The notes: generated by a model not told the origin, from the sequence alone. Counted from the first letter of the stretch, positions 31,828-43,408 are shown. The stretch is DNA of 64,000 nt from Ceratopteris richardii (GCA_020310875.1 CM035438.1:100867139-100931138); one strand, 5' to 3'. Program-made: numbers and translations.

Positions 31828-32056
31828 TGTTGGAGTTCGATATCTACAGAATCACATGAAAAGCACAAGGAAGAAGAAGAAACTTGGAGCAAAACACCAT
31901 ACTAAATGTATTACCAAGTGAATGTACAAAGATAAGTCACCGGTCAGGGTTATAAGCTTATATAGAATCCGGGGAAAAAACCTTGTAAAGAGGAAAAAAA
32001 AGTGCCTAGACGGTCCTAAGCATGTTCACACACATTACTACCAAAATATTTCAACA
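31828..32056 (-). repeat. Element G 5' LTR (E-family LTR)
   Basis: This 229-bp LTR starts TGTTGAAATATTTTGG and ends ACTCCAACA on the minus strand. It aligns along its full length to the LTRs of E (50599-50831, 55467-55697) and N (60866-61094). A TATA-like TATATAAG on the minus strand and a C-rich/GGGG block are conserved. The degenerate initiator-tRNA-Met primer site follows on the left (about 31815-31827). Confidence 0.85.
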
Positions 32057-32870
32057 CTCTAGTGTCATCAATGAGGAGGTATGGAAAAAGATCATGCCCA
32101 AGTTATTGATGCTTAATTTAATATTTATGTAGAGGATATTCAGATTACCAAGAGGAATCTAATGGATGCCTTGCTTATTGTGAATGATGCTTTGTCACAA
32201 ACATGGATTGTGGATTCAAGTGCATCGTTCCATGTTAATCCTATTAAGGAGTGTTTTACTATTTTTCATGCAAGAAGCCATGGACATGTATATCTTGGGG
32301 ATAACCATTTTTGTTCTATTGAAGGTATTTTCACAGTGCATCTCACTATAGATGGCATTAATGAGCTTGCTTTGCATGATGCAAGGTATGTACCAAACAT
32401 CAAGAAAAGACTATTGTCAGTTTGGCAGATAGATATGCATGCATATAGTACCCTCTTTGACAAAGGATCATGGAAGCTTATCAAAGGCTTTAGTCTCAAT
32501 GTCAACGGTACAAAGAAAGGGACTCTTTATTGCTTGCACGGTAAAGCCTTGCAGGGAAATTTTATTGTTTTGGCTAAGATTCATTCTCACATGGAATTAT
32601 GGCATAGAAGGTGCCAAAAGGGCCTTGTCAAATTATGTAATTTTGACAAGTTTGATATTAAAGGCATAAAACTTGACTTTTGTAATGAATGTCAATATAG
32701 TAAGCAAGTAAAGATTTTCCTACTACTATGGTGTCTCTTGTAAGTCTAATGTGGTTGATCTTGTTCACTCTGATGTTTGTAACATGCCCATCAAATCTAT
32801 GGGGGATGATCTTTATCTTGTTTCTTTTGTTGATGACTACTCTAGGAAGCTTTGGGTTGGGTTTGCCATC
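32057..32870 (+). mobile_element. Element H: copia fragment (protease, pre-integrase, integrase start)
   Basis: A plus-strand Ty1/copia piece. The frame at 32162-32743 starts MDALLIVNDALSQTWIVDSS: the WIVDSSASFHV block is the copia protease active-site region, VPNIKKRLLSVWQID is the conserved downstream block, and MELWHRRCQKG to CNECQYSKQ is the GAG-pre-integrase zinc region. The integrase start follows near 32755 (VDLVHSDVCNM and SFVDDYSRKLWVGF). It stops near 32870, where sequence of opposite orientation begins. No LTR is found. A small, old, broken copia piece of a family not otherwise present in the window. Confidence 0.8.
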
Positions 32871-33000
32871 CATAATTTTGATTTTGTATACCCACGTATT
32901 AGGAATGTCTTTCCTCCCTTTGGGCAACTCAACCAAGTCCCAAGTATCATTCACATGCAAAGTTTTTATTTTTGTATTTAGAAGTGTGTGTAATGTAAGC
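32870..33000 (-). mobile_element. Short copia RT-start fragment, inverted
   Basis: On the minus strand this encodes NDTWDLVELPKGRKDIPNTW and VYKIKI, the conserved N-terminal block of copia reverse transcriptase (compare NDTWKMVPLPQGKKPIGCKW in element J). It directly adjoins the plus-strand piece H, with no LTR at the join. It is a broken remnant of about 100-130 bp. Confidence 0.75.
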
Positions 33001-34401
33001 ATGCATGTAAAGTTCATTAGTATGCATGAGGAATGTATGCATGATCATATGCATGTGTATGGAAATATTGTGTGAATTATATTTTATGTTTCTTATTGAT
33101 TTTTGTAATATTACTAATAGATAATGTTTCTTGCAGAAACATTGAAGATTACAATTAATTGAAGTGAAGACAATTGAAGTGAAGCGGCAGCTTAAAGATC
33201 CATTTAAATCTTATTTCTCATTTAGTCAACTGACTAGACATTTATCCAATTGTTTAGGCCTTCCAGTTGTATTAGATTTATTGATTAGAACCATTAGCAT
33301 ATCAATTAATTCATTCAAACAGTTTAGCATCATATTGTTTCATTAATTTTCCATTACTTTCCTTGATGTCTTCTAAGTTAGTTCATGAGTCTGAGCACAG
33401 TACTATTGAAAATATTGAAAATATTGAAAATATTGAAAATATTCCGCCAACTCTAGTCAGACCAGAACCCTCTAGCTTACCTGAAAATTTAGTAGAAGAA
33501 CCCATTATGGAAGTTTCAATCTCATATCAGGAAGCTGTTGCTATGTACGAGGCTGCCCATCCTTACGGTCCATAGCTAATTAAAACTATTTACTTTTGAT
33601 AAGAGAACTTTAGTTTCAGTCATAGAATTAGGCAATTTTAAATTGTTTTATCATTTAAAGAACCCTTATTTTCATAAGCCTGAGTTTGCTACAGACACCC
33701 CGTGTGTGCTGAATGATTTAGGCGGATGACTTGATCCACCATCCGAGCATCTCTCACGACCCGACATTGGTGAACCCGACGTGAACAAACGGCCTTGCAG
33801 CTCAGGTATAAATTTTAACTTTTGCATTGCATATACATTCATACGATTTTACATCAGTGCAGCTGCGTCTTCATCCTTGGAAGCTGTGGCATTTACGTGA
33901 GCTTGCAATCTTCTTGGTGTCGAGGGCTGGTCTGGTGACCTGAGCGCCTCCACGAAGATTGGCAAGTAGGAGAACCTCGTCGCGCCACCCCTTTCATCAA
34001 CAATTGAAGCACAAAACGTTTGCACCCATTTTTAGCAAACTATGTATTTAGGTTTTTGATTCAAATCAATAAATGTATTGAATTTCACAGAAAGCACTGT
34101 TTTGAGCCTCATCTTCGAGCACTTGGTATAATTTCTTTACCCTTACATTCTTGGGTGCAAAATTTTATTTAAGGTTAAATTATTGGTATAGGTTAAAGGC
34201 AACTGTTTGTTAATCATAGGTTAAGCGTTAATCATAGCTTTACTTGAAGCATATTGGCATAGTATAAACTTAACAAACTGGACTCTAACAGAATTTCAGA
34301 ATTAGTAGCTGAACATAAGGAAAGAGTAACAAAAGAAGTTCAGGATATAGTTAGAATTGTTCAAGCTAGGTCAAAACAAACTTCAAAAATGGACGAGCAA
34401 C
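33001..34401 (+). other. Possible 5' end of an unidentified LTR element
   Basis: No known gene. The stretch looks like LTR, primer site, leader and gag start in plus orientation: AT-rich sequence to about 33750, TTGGTGAACCCGACGTGAAC near 33767-33786 resembling a primer site, a leader of about 450 bp, and a coding-like run at about 34295-34400 (EHKERVTKEVQDIVRIVQAR) that would suit a charged gag N-terminus. It stops where the copia F sequence begins. A 70-residue frame at 33363-33575 contains a 9-bp tandem repeat and is probably not a gene. The tRNA matching the primer-like site is not one I recognise. Confidence 0.4.
33405..33440 (+). repeat. Short tandem repeat (ATTGAAAAT)4
   Basis: Four exact copies of the 9-mer ATTGAAAAT, followed by ATTCCG. 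Because the unit is a multiple of three, it translates as repeated I-E-N. A simple microsatellite in otherwise unassigned AT-rich sequence. Confidence 0.9.
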
Positions 34402-35600
34402 CACTAGTGGACACACAAGTGTCATAACAACTAGCCCAATCACTATCACAAAAAGCATGCAAATCTGGCGGTAGTGATCCCCCTTGGGATAGAACAATCC
34501 AAGTAGTCGGGTACTGCTCAAGTAGCAAAAGATGCGCTTAACCGCTTGCCAATGCTTTGATACCTAGGCAATGCATAAACCTGCTCATCTGTGAAATAGA
34601 AAACTGAATATATGGTGGAGTAATGCATAAGTAAATCAAGTATCCAACAGCCTGTTGATAGAGAACAAAATCAAATGCATCTCCACCATCATGAACACTC
34701 AATCATAAACCTGTTTCCATAGGAATGGCAATAGGCTTACTGTCTTCAAGGCCAAAATGCTACAATAATGTGTCAGTATATTTCGTTTGACACAAAGCCA
34801 TTCCACCATCAACTTGCATAAATTGAATGACCACTGAGCAGCATGTCATCAACATACACCACAATGATCAAAAGTACATCATTAGCACGCTTAAAGTATA
34901 AGGTGCTTTCAGTTGGACTGTTCTCAAAACCATGTGCAATCAGATATGCATGTATCTTTTCATACCAAGCACGTGTTGCTTGCTTTAAACCATATAATGC
35001 CTTCTTTAACCTGCACATCTGGTTTTCATGCCCTTTTTGCATGAAGCCACAGGGCTGAAAAACATACACTTCTTCATGCAAGTCACCATTCACAATTTTC
35101 TTTTTAATGTCCAACTGATGTACATTCCAACCATGATGAGCTGCAAGTGCACAGATGCTACGAACAGTAGTCATTCGGCAAGTAGGAGCAAAGGCTTCAT
35201 CAAAATCAATGCCTCTTTCCTGCGCATAACCCTTTGCAACAAGCCTAGCTTTATACCTGTCAACTGTTCCATCATGTTTATGCTTCATCTTGTACACCCA
35301 CTTAGTGCCAACGGCCTTCTTGCTAGGAGGCAAGTCACATAAAGTCCAGGTACCATTTTTCATGATAGCATCATATTCACATTGCATTGCAACCATCCAA
35401 TGTTTAGAATTTTGTGCTTCATCAAACGAAATAGGTTCCTTCTCATCACAGACACTAGAGGCAGGCATTACATAGAAATCTGATGCAAAAGAGGCACTAT
35501 GAGAGCCTGAGGGAGTACGATATGACAGAGATGCATCTAATTTGCTGTCAAGGTCTGCACCACCCATTTTGGCATAGTTTTTGCTTGCTCAATATCAGCT
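34402..35600 (-). pseudogene. Element F copia RT-RNase H remnant
   Basis: The frame at 34809-35567 reads through most of the RT: ASLSYRTPSGSHSASFASDF, DAIMKNGTWTLCDLPPSKKA, GTKWVYKMKHKHDGTVDRYK, the DIKKKIVNGDLHEEVYVFQP block, LKKALYGLKQATRAWYEKIH and the catalytic box IIVVYVDDMLLSG. RNase H fragments continue to 34402. The layout is nearly identical to element E (50904-52571). Broken. Confidence 0.85.
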
Positions 35601-35699
35601 CTCTCATCAACAAGTACATCATGTAAATTTGCAAAAAAAATGGAATGATCTACATCATCACATGAAACCTGCAAAGGTTGAGAAGGTGCCTCATTAGGA

Positions 35700-37800
35700 C
35701 CAGCACTAGACTATCCACCTATAAGAAGGAAGCAAAGTATCATACATGTCTTTGGACCTAACAAATGTCTCCTTAGTACATGAAAGTAAGGGCTGAATAG
35801 CATCTTCCACAAAAACAACATCACGGCTAACCAGAATGTGTTTAGTCTGTGGATGAGAAACAAATGGCTTTCAATCATGCCAAGCCTCATATGGAGTGAT
35901 AGACTATAGTGCTTTAGTGGGACACCTATTAAGTACATATGTTGCACATATATAACAGCCTCAAGCTAGAAACTATGTGGTAAAGCCTGACACTTGACTT
36001 TGCTTTAAATGGATATACCCATGCATGCCTGGAAAAATCATCAATGAAAGTCAAGAAGTAAAGATAGTTTCCAAAAGAGGGTGTCTACATAGGCCTAGAG
36101 ACATCATTATGTACAAGCTGCAATTTCTTAGTCGCCCGAACTAAACCATCTTTTGGAAAGGAGGAATGCTACATTTATCCCAGAATACAGCTTTCATAGA
36201 CATGTTTTCGGGGTGCCTCAAGTTTGGGCAAAGAGGACACCATTTCAGATTTCTGCAGGTGTAGCAAACTAGCAAAATTCAGATGACCAAAGCATGCATG
36301 CCAAAGCTTTGCATGTGACATAGCTTGAGAATCATGTACTGCACATGCCAAATCATTCACATATCTTTCATAGTCTATGACTTATACAACCCATGACATA
36401 AAATGCAAGAAGTAATAATCACATCGCCATTGGATAGATCATGAACTGTACATCTGTCATCAACAAATTTCATACCCAAGCCAATCTTGGCTAAAGGCAA
36501 AACTAATAACAGATTCTTTTTTATCCCTAGCACAAATAAATCATTTGAAAAAGTGAAAGAACTACCATTAGGAGTACTCAGAATGATCTTACCAACTCCC
36601 ACGACAGGATAAGAGGAGTTGTTGGTGCATGTGACAATACTCCTTGTAGGGGCAGGCTCGAGTGAATAGAAGAAACTGCGCTACGAGGTAATATGTTTAG
36701 TCGCCCCACTATCAAAGTACCAAACATCTGAGTCTACTACAGACATGCACTGCTCATGCGAAGATGGGTCAAAACTCCAAACAATAGTAAACACCCATTC
36801 TTCTTCCTACACAAGATTAGGAGACTCTGTTTTGGTGTAGAGGCCTCTTTAACAACCATTCCCGCCTCTTTCTTCTTTGCCTCTTTAGTAGCCAGTTTTG
36901 GACAGATCTTAATGACATGATCATTTGCTTATAGTATTTGCAAAACAATTTTTTCTTTTCTGGTTTCTTCTCATCTTTGTCTTCCTTCTTCAAATGTGTA
37001 GCATTTGCAAATTTCTTCTTACTAGTAGAAGAGCTCCATTTACCTTTGCGCTTCTAACCAGCCAAGAAAGCTTGATCTACAACACGCATAATGGACCTGT
37101 TCTACCTAGGCTGATCTTCCTGCAATAGAACACAGACTAACTCCTCAAATGACAAGGCATTTGGATTACCTTTCATCATCAAAAGAAGAGTAGAAGCAAA
37201 ACTCTAATATGATTCAGGAAGACCATTCAGAACGATCACCACAAATGAGCTATCTGGTATAACTTCATTAGCAGAAATCAACTGTTCTTTCAAATCCTTG
37301 ATCTTTGTGATAAAATTGTCCATAGAATCACCTTCATTCATATGCTCTTTCTCCAACTGTTTTCGAAGGTAAGCAACACAAGCCTCATTCCTAGCTTAGT
37401 ACAATGTGGTAAGTGTATCCCAAGCATCCTTAGTTGTTATGCAAGAGTGAATGTGAGGAATACTGGCATGTTTGACGGACAAAGCTATCAATGCATGTGC
37501 CTGAGCATCTCTTCCATCCCAAAAAATTTGCTCTGTAGTAGGTGCAACAAAAACAGTAGCACGAATAGGAATCTGTAGAATATCATCATCTTCAACACCA
37601 TCTCCATTAGCACCAGCAGCTATATTTGCAGTACATGTATTCGCAAGTGTAACATGATGTCTTTCAACACCCTGCACAATATTCCACAATCCTTTTGCGA
37701 CCAATACATGATGCATCATATAAGCCCACAATGGGTAATTCATACCATCCAACTTATCCTCAACAACCAACATATGAAATACATTAGTGCTTTCAGCCAT
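35700..37800 (-). pseudogene. Element F copia gag, protease and integrase remnants
   Basis: The gag start at 37800 reads MAESTNVFHMLVVEDKLDGM with NYPLWAYMMHHVLVAKGLWN, matching E and N. A decayed zinc-knuckle and protease region follows (about 36600-36950, with GVGKIILSTPNGSSFTFSND near 36600). A pre-integrase block (SQAMSHAKLWHACFGHLNFA near 36300) and integrase fragments continue to about 35700. Colinear with E. Broken. Confidence 0.75.
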
Positions 37801-38141
37801 GGCTGGTGACTAAAATACCTTGATGCAAAAAGTTGACTGTATCTTCAAAAAGTTGAACAAAATTGGCCAGATGAATTTTGCTAAACCTATAGCAAACTTC
37901 AAGACGCTTATACTGGCAAACTGAAACTGGTATATACATTTGGCACAAAAAGAAGAAATAGACTGCACAAGCACTTTGATAGTGCTTTTGGAGGCCAAAA
38001 CAAGCTCAGATCGTGATTTCGGCACCAAAAGCGAAGCTGTTTTGCTCTTTGAAACATCCTGAGTATGCTTATCAAATTTCGTGTGATTTTGAGACTGCAA
38101 CCGGAGAGGTGTAGACAATTCCCTAGATGTAATGGCGACCT

Positions 38142-38153
38142 GCTCTAATACCA
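38142..38153 (-). promoter_or_regulatory. Primer binding site, initiator tRNA-Met type (element F)
   Basis: TGGTATTAGAGC on the minus strand, one base from the usual TGGTATCAGAGC of plant copia elements. It is preceded by CAACAAT, the end of the 5' LTR. It sets the 5' LTR edge at 38156. Confidence 0.8.
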
Positions 38154-38155
38154 AT

Positions 38156-39290
38156 TGTTGAAGTTGATTTTCTGTTTGAGCCAGTTCCTCGTTCAACCTA
38201 CAAAAATTGAAGCTTGCAACTCGTTCTCAGCATATGTAGAAAGAGGTAGATGAGCACACAAAGCTTTAACATGCCTTCAATTACTCTTCATATGTACCCT
38301 ACATAAGCGAGAGGTATCAATAGCCTAGTATGTTGAGCTACAAAAAGTCTGTAGAGCTATACTTGTCTGAATTTATTCTTTCATACTGCTGCATATCTTG
38401 GATCTCTTTTATGCAACTCTCCTTCTCTAATAGCAATTGTGACACAATCAGTCATGCTAGTTAACACAAGGCATGACATAGAATTCAATGGTCAAACTTG
38501 GACATCTAACCAATCAATGTATAAAATTCATATGCAATAAATCACTAGCACGTTTTGTTCAAAAGCTACCTTACATGAGTTATCAATGCCAAATAGAGAA
38601 CAAAATATAGCCCCCTCTCTCTCAAACATATACAAAGAAAACACATAAGAGGAATAAATCTCTCTTTGCTCTGTGTTTTGCTATTGATTCATTTGTGCAT
38701 TGCACAACAAGCTAAGTCTAGCTTACAATACAAAAAAGCACATCGCTCCTTGTAGAAATCACATTGGCTTTCTAGTCAAAGAAGGAGGTGGTTAGAGGTC
38801 TCACACAATCGATGCTCTTAATTGGGAGGAGTGAGAAGACAATTTGGTGAATCTTCAAGTGCATTTTCTCTCTCTCTATCCAGATCTCCTACTGCACAAA
38901 GCTTCTCTGCTCATCTCCCTTGTTTTCCTCTCAACCATCACCAGATTTTGATTCTTCAACATCATCATCAGGACAGAAAAAGTAGCTATTCTCAATCAGA
39001 TAAACAACCCAAAAAAATCACAAATCTTCCACAAGTTTATATATGAAGACTAATTGACAGAGATACATAGAAAAACACGTTCAGTAGATTTCTCACTCGT
39101 GAACAAACTTCTTTATCGAAGCTTTGGAGGAGAGAAGAGATGAGATATTGAAGAATCTCTCTCCCTCTCCCTCTCTCTCATAGAGAGAATCATTAATGGA
39201 AAAGAAACAATTGCATTGAAAAGATAGAGATGAAGGGAGGGAAAAGAGATTGATTCCTCATTCTCTCCCTTTTTCTCTCATTCATTCTGA
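38156..39290. other. Element F 5' LTR and unassigned AT-rich sequence
   Basis: The LTR of F starts at 38156 (in plus-strand reading TGTTGAAGTTGATTTTC). Its outer edge cannot be placed because no second copy exists; the text stays LTR-like to about 38460 and perhaps to 38750. From 38800 to 39290 the sequence is rich in CTCTCTC and TTCTC tracts. A 74-residue plus-strand frame at 38822-39046 has low-complexity S/P/H/Q composition and is not supported as a gene. Confidence 0.45.
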
Positions 39291-39293
39291 GCT

Positions 39294-39905
39294 TTCTCAA
39301 AAAATACAAGGAAAAAGTAACATGAATTACCTAAAAAAATTCAATGGAAAAATCAAAAGATCCATCAATCCTATTTGTATAGAGTTCTTAGATCCATCTT
39401 CCAAAAATAGAAGTTCTTCAGATACTGAGCCACATGGATTTCTTCTTTTTCTCTACCATTCTAATCTTTCTAGATTTTTAGAACCTTCCATTTTCCATTC
39501 TAATATGAAAGATCTTCTTTTCCAATTTTAGAAAGTCAAATCTTTCTTTTTCTATTTTTGGTTTTTCTTTTTATTTTTATTTTTCTCTATTTATTTTTTA
39601 TTAATTCACTTATTTTTCTTTTGATTAATTTTTTTATTCTCATTTCACACTTATATACAAATAATGATTAGGGTTTCCAACTCCAAACAATGGCTAAATA
39701 TGTACATTATGGGTCTAAAACCTAGGGTCTCTAAGGGTTCTATGTTTAGTTTCTAAGGATTAAGAGTTAGGTTTTCTAGGGTTAGAAATTCATTTTCAAG
39801 GGTTAATTTGCGTGTTTTCTAGGGGCTTGAGGTTTCTAAGGGTGAAACTAACATGGCTTCTCAAGATTTATATAAATACATGGGTTTTTGGACTTCATTT
39901 GAGTA
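39294..39905 (+). repeat. Dispersed repeat R, copy 1
   Basis: It starts TCTCAAAAAATACAAGG and ends near GGACTTCATTTGAGTATA. It matches 56713-57428 in the same orientation at roughly 85% with several length differences. It contains T-rich tracts, a run of TTAGGG-like pieces (AGGGTTTCC, TCTAGGGTTAG, CTAAGGGT) between 39660 and 39850, and a TATA-box-like TTTATATAAATA near 39870. It looks like part of an LTR from an unidentified gypsy-type family, but neither copy has clear TG...CA ends or a primer site. Confidence 0.8.
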
Positions 39906-39958
39906 TACACATGATAATTTTAATGGGTTTAGAATAGAGTACGATAACGATTTAAGGG

Positions 39959-39963
39959 TTAAC
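39959..39963. repeat. Target site duplication of element I, left copy
   Basis: TTAAC immediately left of the LTR start at 39964. It is identical to TTAAC at 50200-50204, immediately right of the 3' LTR. The 5-bp direct repeat is the signature of one integration event spanning 39964-50199. Confidence 0.9.
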
Positions 39964-40983
39964 TATTAGAGTAAGAAAATCAACAATTGATGATTATATG
40001 AAGCTTAGGAGTGAAGACTTGAAGAAAATATTGAAGCCTAAGAGCATGACGTGAAATAGAGATTCAAAAAGAGATAGTCTATATAGACATGTATATTAGC
40101 TTTGTAAATACTTCACAAATACTTGAAGTAATGACGAATCCACACTCATATGTATATATACACTAGTATATAGTCGTGATATATATGAGAGATGAAGAAT
40201 AGATGAGATAGAGAGGAATAGATCATGAGTTATGCGAGTATAATCCATCAGATGTAAGATGAGTTGAATAGAAGAAGGTTTCTCAGAATTGCGCGTTGAT
40301 TTTTTCTCCATTCCTCTTTTTGGGTTTGATCATTTCAAGAATCCTTTTGTAGACATCTAAGTCCATAGTTAATGCATCTATGGTTAAGATTTGAGAGTCT
40401 AATTGTAAACAAACTGAGAGAATTATGTGTAGGAACATTTATATGTGAAGAAGTGATGAGTGTCTTCTGAAATAGGTGCAATCTCGATGATCAAAGAATT
40501 GATCATATCTTAGTGCATAGTGTAAAGTTTTACATAAATGAGGAGTCAAAATCTAATTTGGAAGGTAATCCATCTGCGGCTAAAAGCATTTGAATAAGTG
40601 GGATCTAGTTTGGCAAAATCATGCATTAGAAGTTGCAGGTGTCAAAGTCGACTATAAAGAAGTACACTTTCAGACATAGGTAGATTGTTTGGAGCATATC
40701 TCAAGATCTACTGAATCTTTTGAGATGTTTTGACTTGGAGAAGGTGCGCAACCTGACGACACCTTGTACAAATTTTTATTGCAAACTTTACACATTTTGT
40801 CAGTCAATGAATGAATTAAGTGAAGCAGACTTTTTTGTGTAAAGAGTTTCTTCACGGTTAGCTAAAGTCTTGATAATTTGGTATTGGTCTTCCAAAATTG
40901 GTTGAGGTTTTGAGTTGTTCTTGATATAGAGGTGCTCTAACATCAAGGATAGCTTGTCTTTTGGAGATTAATACTCTCCATCA
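39964..40983 (+). repeat. Element I 5' LTR
   Basis: 1020 bp, ending CTCTCCATCA just before the primer site. It matches 49179-50199 end to end, with mostly substitutions and a few short length changes. Both copies contain TATATATGAGAG- and TATATACAC-type AT stretches that may include the promoter. Confidence 0.9.
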
Positions 40984-40984
40984 G

Positions 40985-40996
40985 TGGTATCAGAGC
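40985..40996 (+). promoter_or_regulatory. Primer binding site, initiator tRNA-Met type (element I)
   Basis: TGGTATCAGAGC is the canonical plant copia primer site complementary to initiator tRNA-Met. It lies one base after the end of the 5' LTR. It is followed by a short duplicated stretch, GAGCTGCACACCTTGGAG, seen twice between about 41015 and 41060. Confidence 0.92.
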
Positions 40997-42283
40997 AAGA
41001 ATCATCAGAATTGAAGAGCTGCACACCTTGGAGCAAGAATGAGCTGCACACCTTGGAGGAAAAGAGCATGTTGGTAAGTGACTATATCATGAAAATCAAA
41101 AGCATATGTGAGTCACTTGCATCTATTGGAGTGAATGTAGATGATGATGATAAGGTGGAAGTATGCCTTCATGGTTTAGGAGCTGCATATAAGCAGTTCA
41201 AAACTTCTATACAAACCAGGGAAAATATTCCAAATTTTGCTGATCTGATATCTATGCTGATTATGGAAGAAAAGAATCTTGGTGAGGATTCAAACTCCCA
41301 AGGAAAGTCCAGTTCTGAGCAGGTATTCTACTCTGGCAGAGGAAGAGGCAGAGGTAGAGGTTTTGGAAGTGGAAGAGGAAACACTAACCAAGACCAAGGT
41401 CAACAACAGAATCATGTAGGAGGAAGAGGACACTTTTGAGGCAGGGGGAGCCAAAGAGGTCGCAAAAATTTCCAAAGAAATGATTCAAGTAATGATAGTA
41501 AAGGATGGTGGAATTGTGGTAAACCTGGACACTTTGAATGTAATTGCACGTTGAAGAATCAAAATAACAGAAGGCAGCAAAACAACTATGCATCCACAAG
41601 TGCATATGATTCTGAGAAGCTATTCATGGTTCAACATCACATGATGAATACGATGTCTGTTGGTTTTTCAAAATCAAATGATAATTTCTGGTATGTTGAT
41701 TCAGGTGCTTCAAATCACACGACCAGTCATGCAGAATGGTTTAGTACTTAGCAAAAATTGCCAGTTCTTGGATATGTTGAAACAGGTGATGACACATCAC
41801 ATCCTATTGAGCATACAGGAAACATAGAACTATCTATGGAGGATGGAAAGGTAAAACATCTTGCTGATATGCTGCATGTTCCAAATATAAAAAAGAATCT
41901 GGTTTTTGTTGGACAAATGGTTTACCAGGGATTACAAGTCAGGTTCAATGCTGATGGATTATATGTAGAGGAGTACAAGTAGGATGGACGATTGGTTGCC
42001 AAAGGAAACAAAGTAGGTAGGATGCTCACCTTAAATGTGAAGATTCCTGAAATGAATGCAGTCATGTTTGCAAAAGATGCAGGAGTTATTGCTGATATAG
42101 AGATCTGGCACAAATGAATTGGACATCCAGATTTTGCAAAGGCTAAAACTGATGTAGTCAAAGGAGATCGTTGATGGACTACCAAATTTCAAGGTTTCAG
42201 AGATGCAAAAGGTATGTGCAACATGTCAATTTGGTAAATAGTCAAGATCATGGTTTCGAGATGACAAGCATGTTAGTGAGAAT

Positions 42284-43033
42284 GTGCTAGAAATAGTACA
42301 TACAGGTGTTTGGGGTCCTGCAAAGACCACACCTATGGGTGGTTGCAAGTTTTATGTTACTTTCATTGATGACCATACAAGCAAAGTATGGGTATATTTC
42401 ATGAAAGAGAAGAGCGAGGTTGAATACATGTCAAATGAGTTCAGCAGTTTTCTAAAAAATCATGGAATTCGGCATCAGTTTTCATGCAGGTACACACCAC
42501 AACGGAATGGCATTGCTGAAAGCAAAAATAGACATATTGCAGAAATAGCAAGAGCTTTGATGGCTGAAAAGAATATGCCTCATTGTTATTGGGCAGAAGC
42601 TGTTCATACAGCTGTATACATCATGAATAGAACTCCAATTGATGTTGTACATCAAGTTACACCTGAAGATAAGTTTACAGGTAAAAAGCCAAACTTATCA
42701 CATATTATGAAAGTTTTTGGTTGTATTGCATACATACATGTTCCAGATGAGTTGAGGATGAAGCTTGATCTGAAAGCAGAAAAATGTGTCTTCATTGGAT
42801 ACTCCCTCGACAAAAAGGGGTACAAATGTTATAACCCACTCACACGACAAGTGAAGGTGAGCAGAGATGTGGTATTTGATGAAATGTCAAGCTTCTATGC
42901 AGATGCCAAAGAAGGACTGAATCTTGAGCCAAATGACAAAGAAAATGCTAAAAAATCAAGTGTAGAATCTCAAGTTTTGAGTGGACCAGATGAATCACCA
43001 AGCAATAGTTCCAACTCAAATCCATGGAGTTGA
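42284..43033 (+). pseudogene. Element J copia integrase
   Basis: A 249-residue frame with copia integrase core: MLEIVHTGVWGPAKTTPMGG, FYVTFIDDHTSKVWVYFMKE, then the glutamate region TPQRNGIAESKNRHIAEIAR and the conserved block KVFGCIAYIHVPDELRMKLD, KCVFIGYSLDKKGYKCYNP and SRDVVFDE. It would insert the element's DNA. The pre-RT linker follows. Broken element. Confidence 0.85.
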
Positions 43034-43408
43034 AGATTGCATGGAAATTTCAGTCCAGCAAACTCATCAAATACATCCAAGAAAGGTAAAGAAAAGCTTT
43101 CTGCTAGTAGTAAAACATGTGCAGGTTTTGAAGACATTGATGGAGATTCAAGCGGTTCAAAAAAGAGTCTTGATGAGGAGCTTGGATTGCCCTCTGTGAA
43201 GACTCCAAGAGTAAGAAGGGCACATGCAGATGATACAAGGAGAAGTGACCTAGGACCAAGAAGATCTGGGAGGATGCGGAATTCAGTGCAACGATTGACG
43301 TATGATAGTTATATGGCTCGTCATTGTGCCTACATGACCAAGGTAATATAAGATGTTGAACCTTCTTGTTTTCAAGATGCAATTGGAAGTGCAGATTGGG
43401 AAAAAGCT

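Larger units (their letters stand above)
28877..32056 (-). mobile_element. Element G: Ty1/copia fossil, E family, partial
   Basis: A minus-strand copia remnant closely related to element E. Readable parts in transcription order are the 5' LTR (32056-31828), primer site, gag (about 31545-30930), integrase (about 30850-30250) and RT (about 30060-28877). The end of RNase H and the 3' LTR are missing at the boundary with element C. It is heavily broken (more than ten breaks, with internal parts lost), much more worn than E. The LTR is shared with E and N at lower identity, so G is clearly older than E. Confidence 0.85.
34402..38460 (-). mobile_element. Element F: Ty1/copia fossil related to E, partial
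   Basis: A minus-strand copia element colinear with E in its coding part. 5' LTR from 38156 to at least 38460, primer site (38142-38153), gag (about 37800-36840), protease and pre-integrase (about 36800-36180), integrase (about 36180-35700) and RT-RNase H (about 35600-34402). The 3' end is missing. The LTR is not the E-type LTR although the coding part is of E family, so F belongs to a related subfamily. Broken at many places, roughly ten or more. Older than E. Confidence 0.8.

Noticed and set aside
33363-33575. 70-residue frame with repeated I-E-N as a small gene
   Set aside because: The repeat is a 9-bp microsatellite whose unit keeps any frame open; there is no other support.
38822-39046. 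74-residue plus-strand frame MGGVRRQFG...
   Set aside because: Low-complexity S/P/H/Q composition in a CTCTCT-rich stretch, with no homologue recognised.
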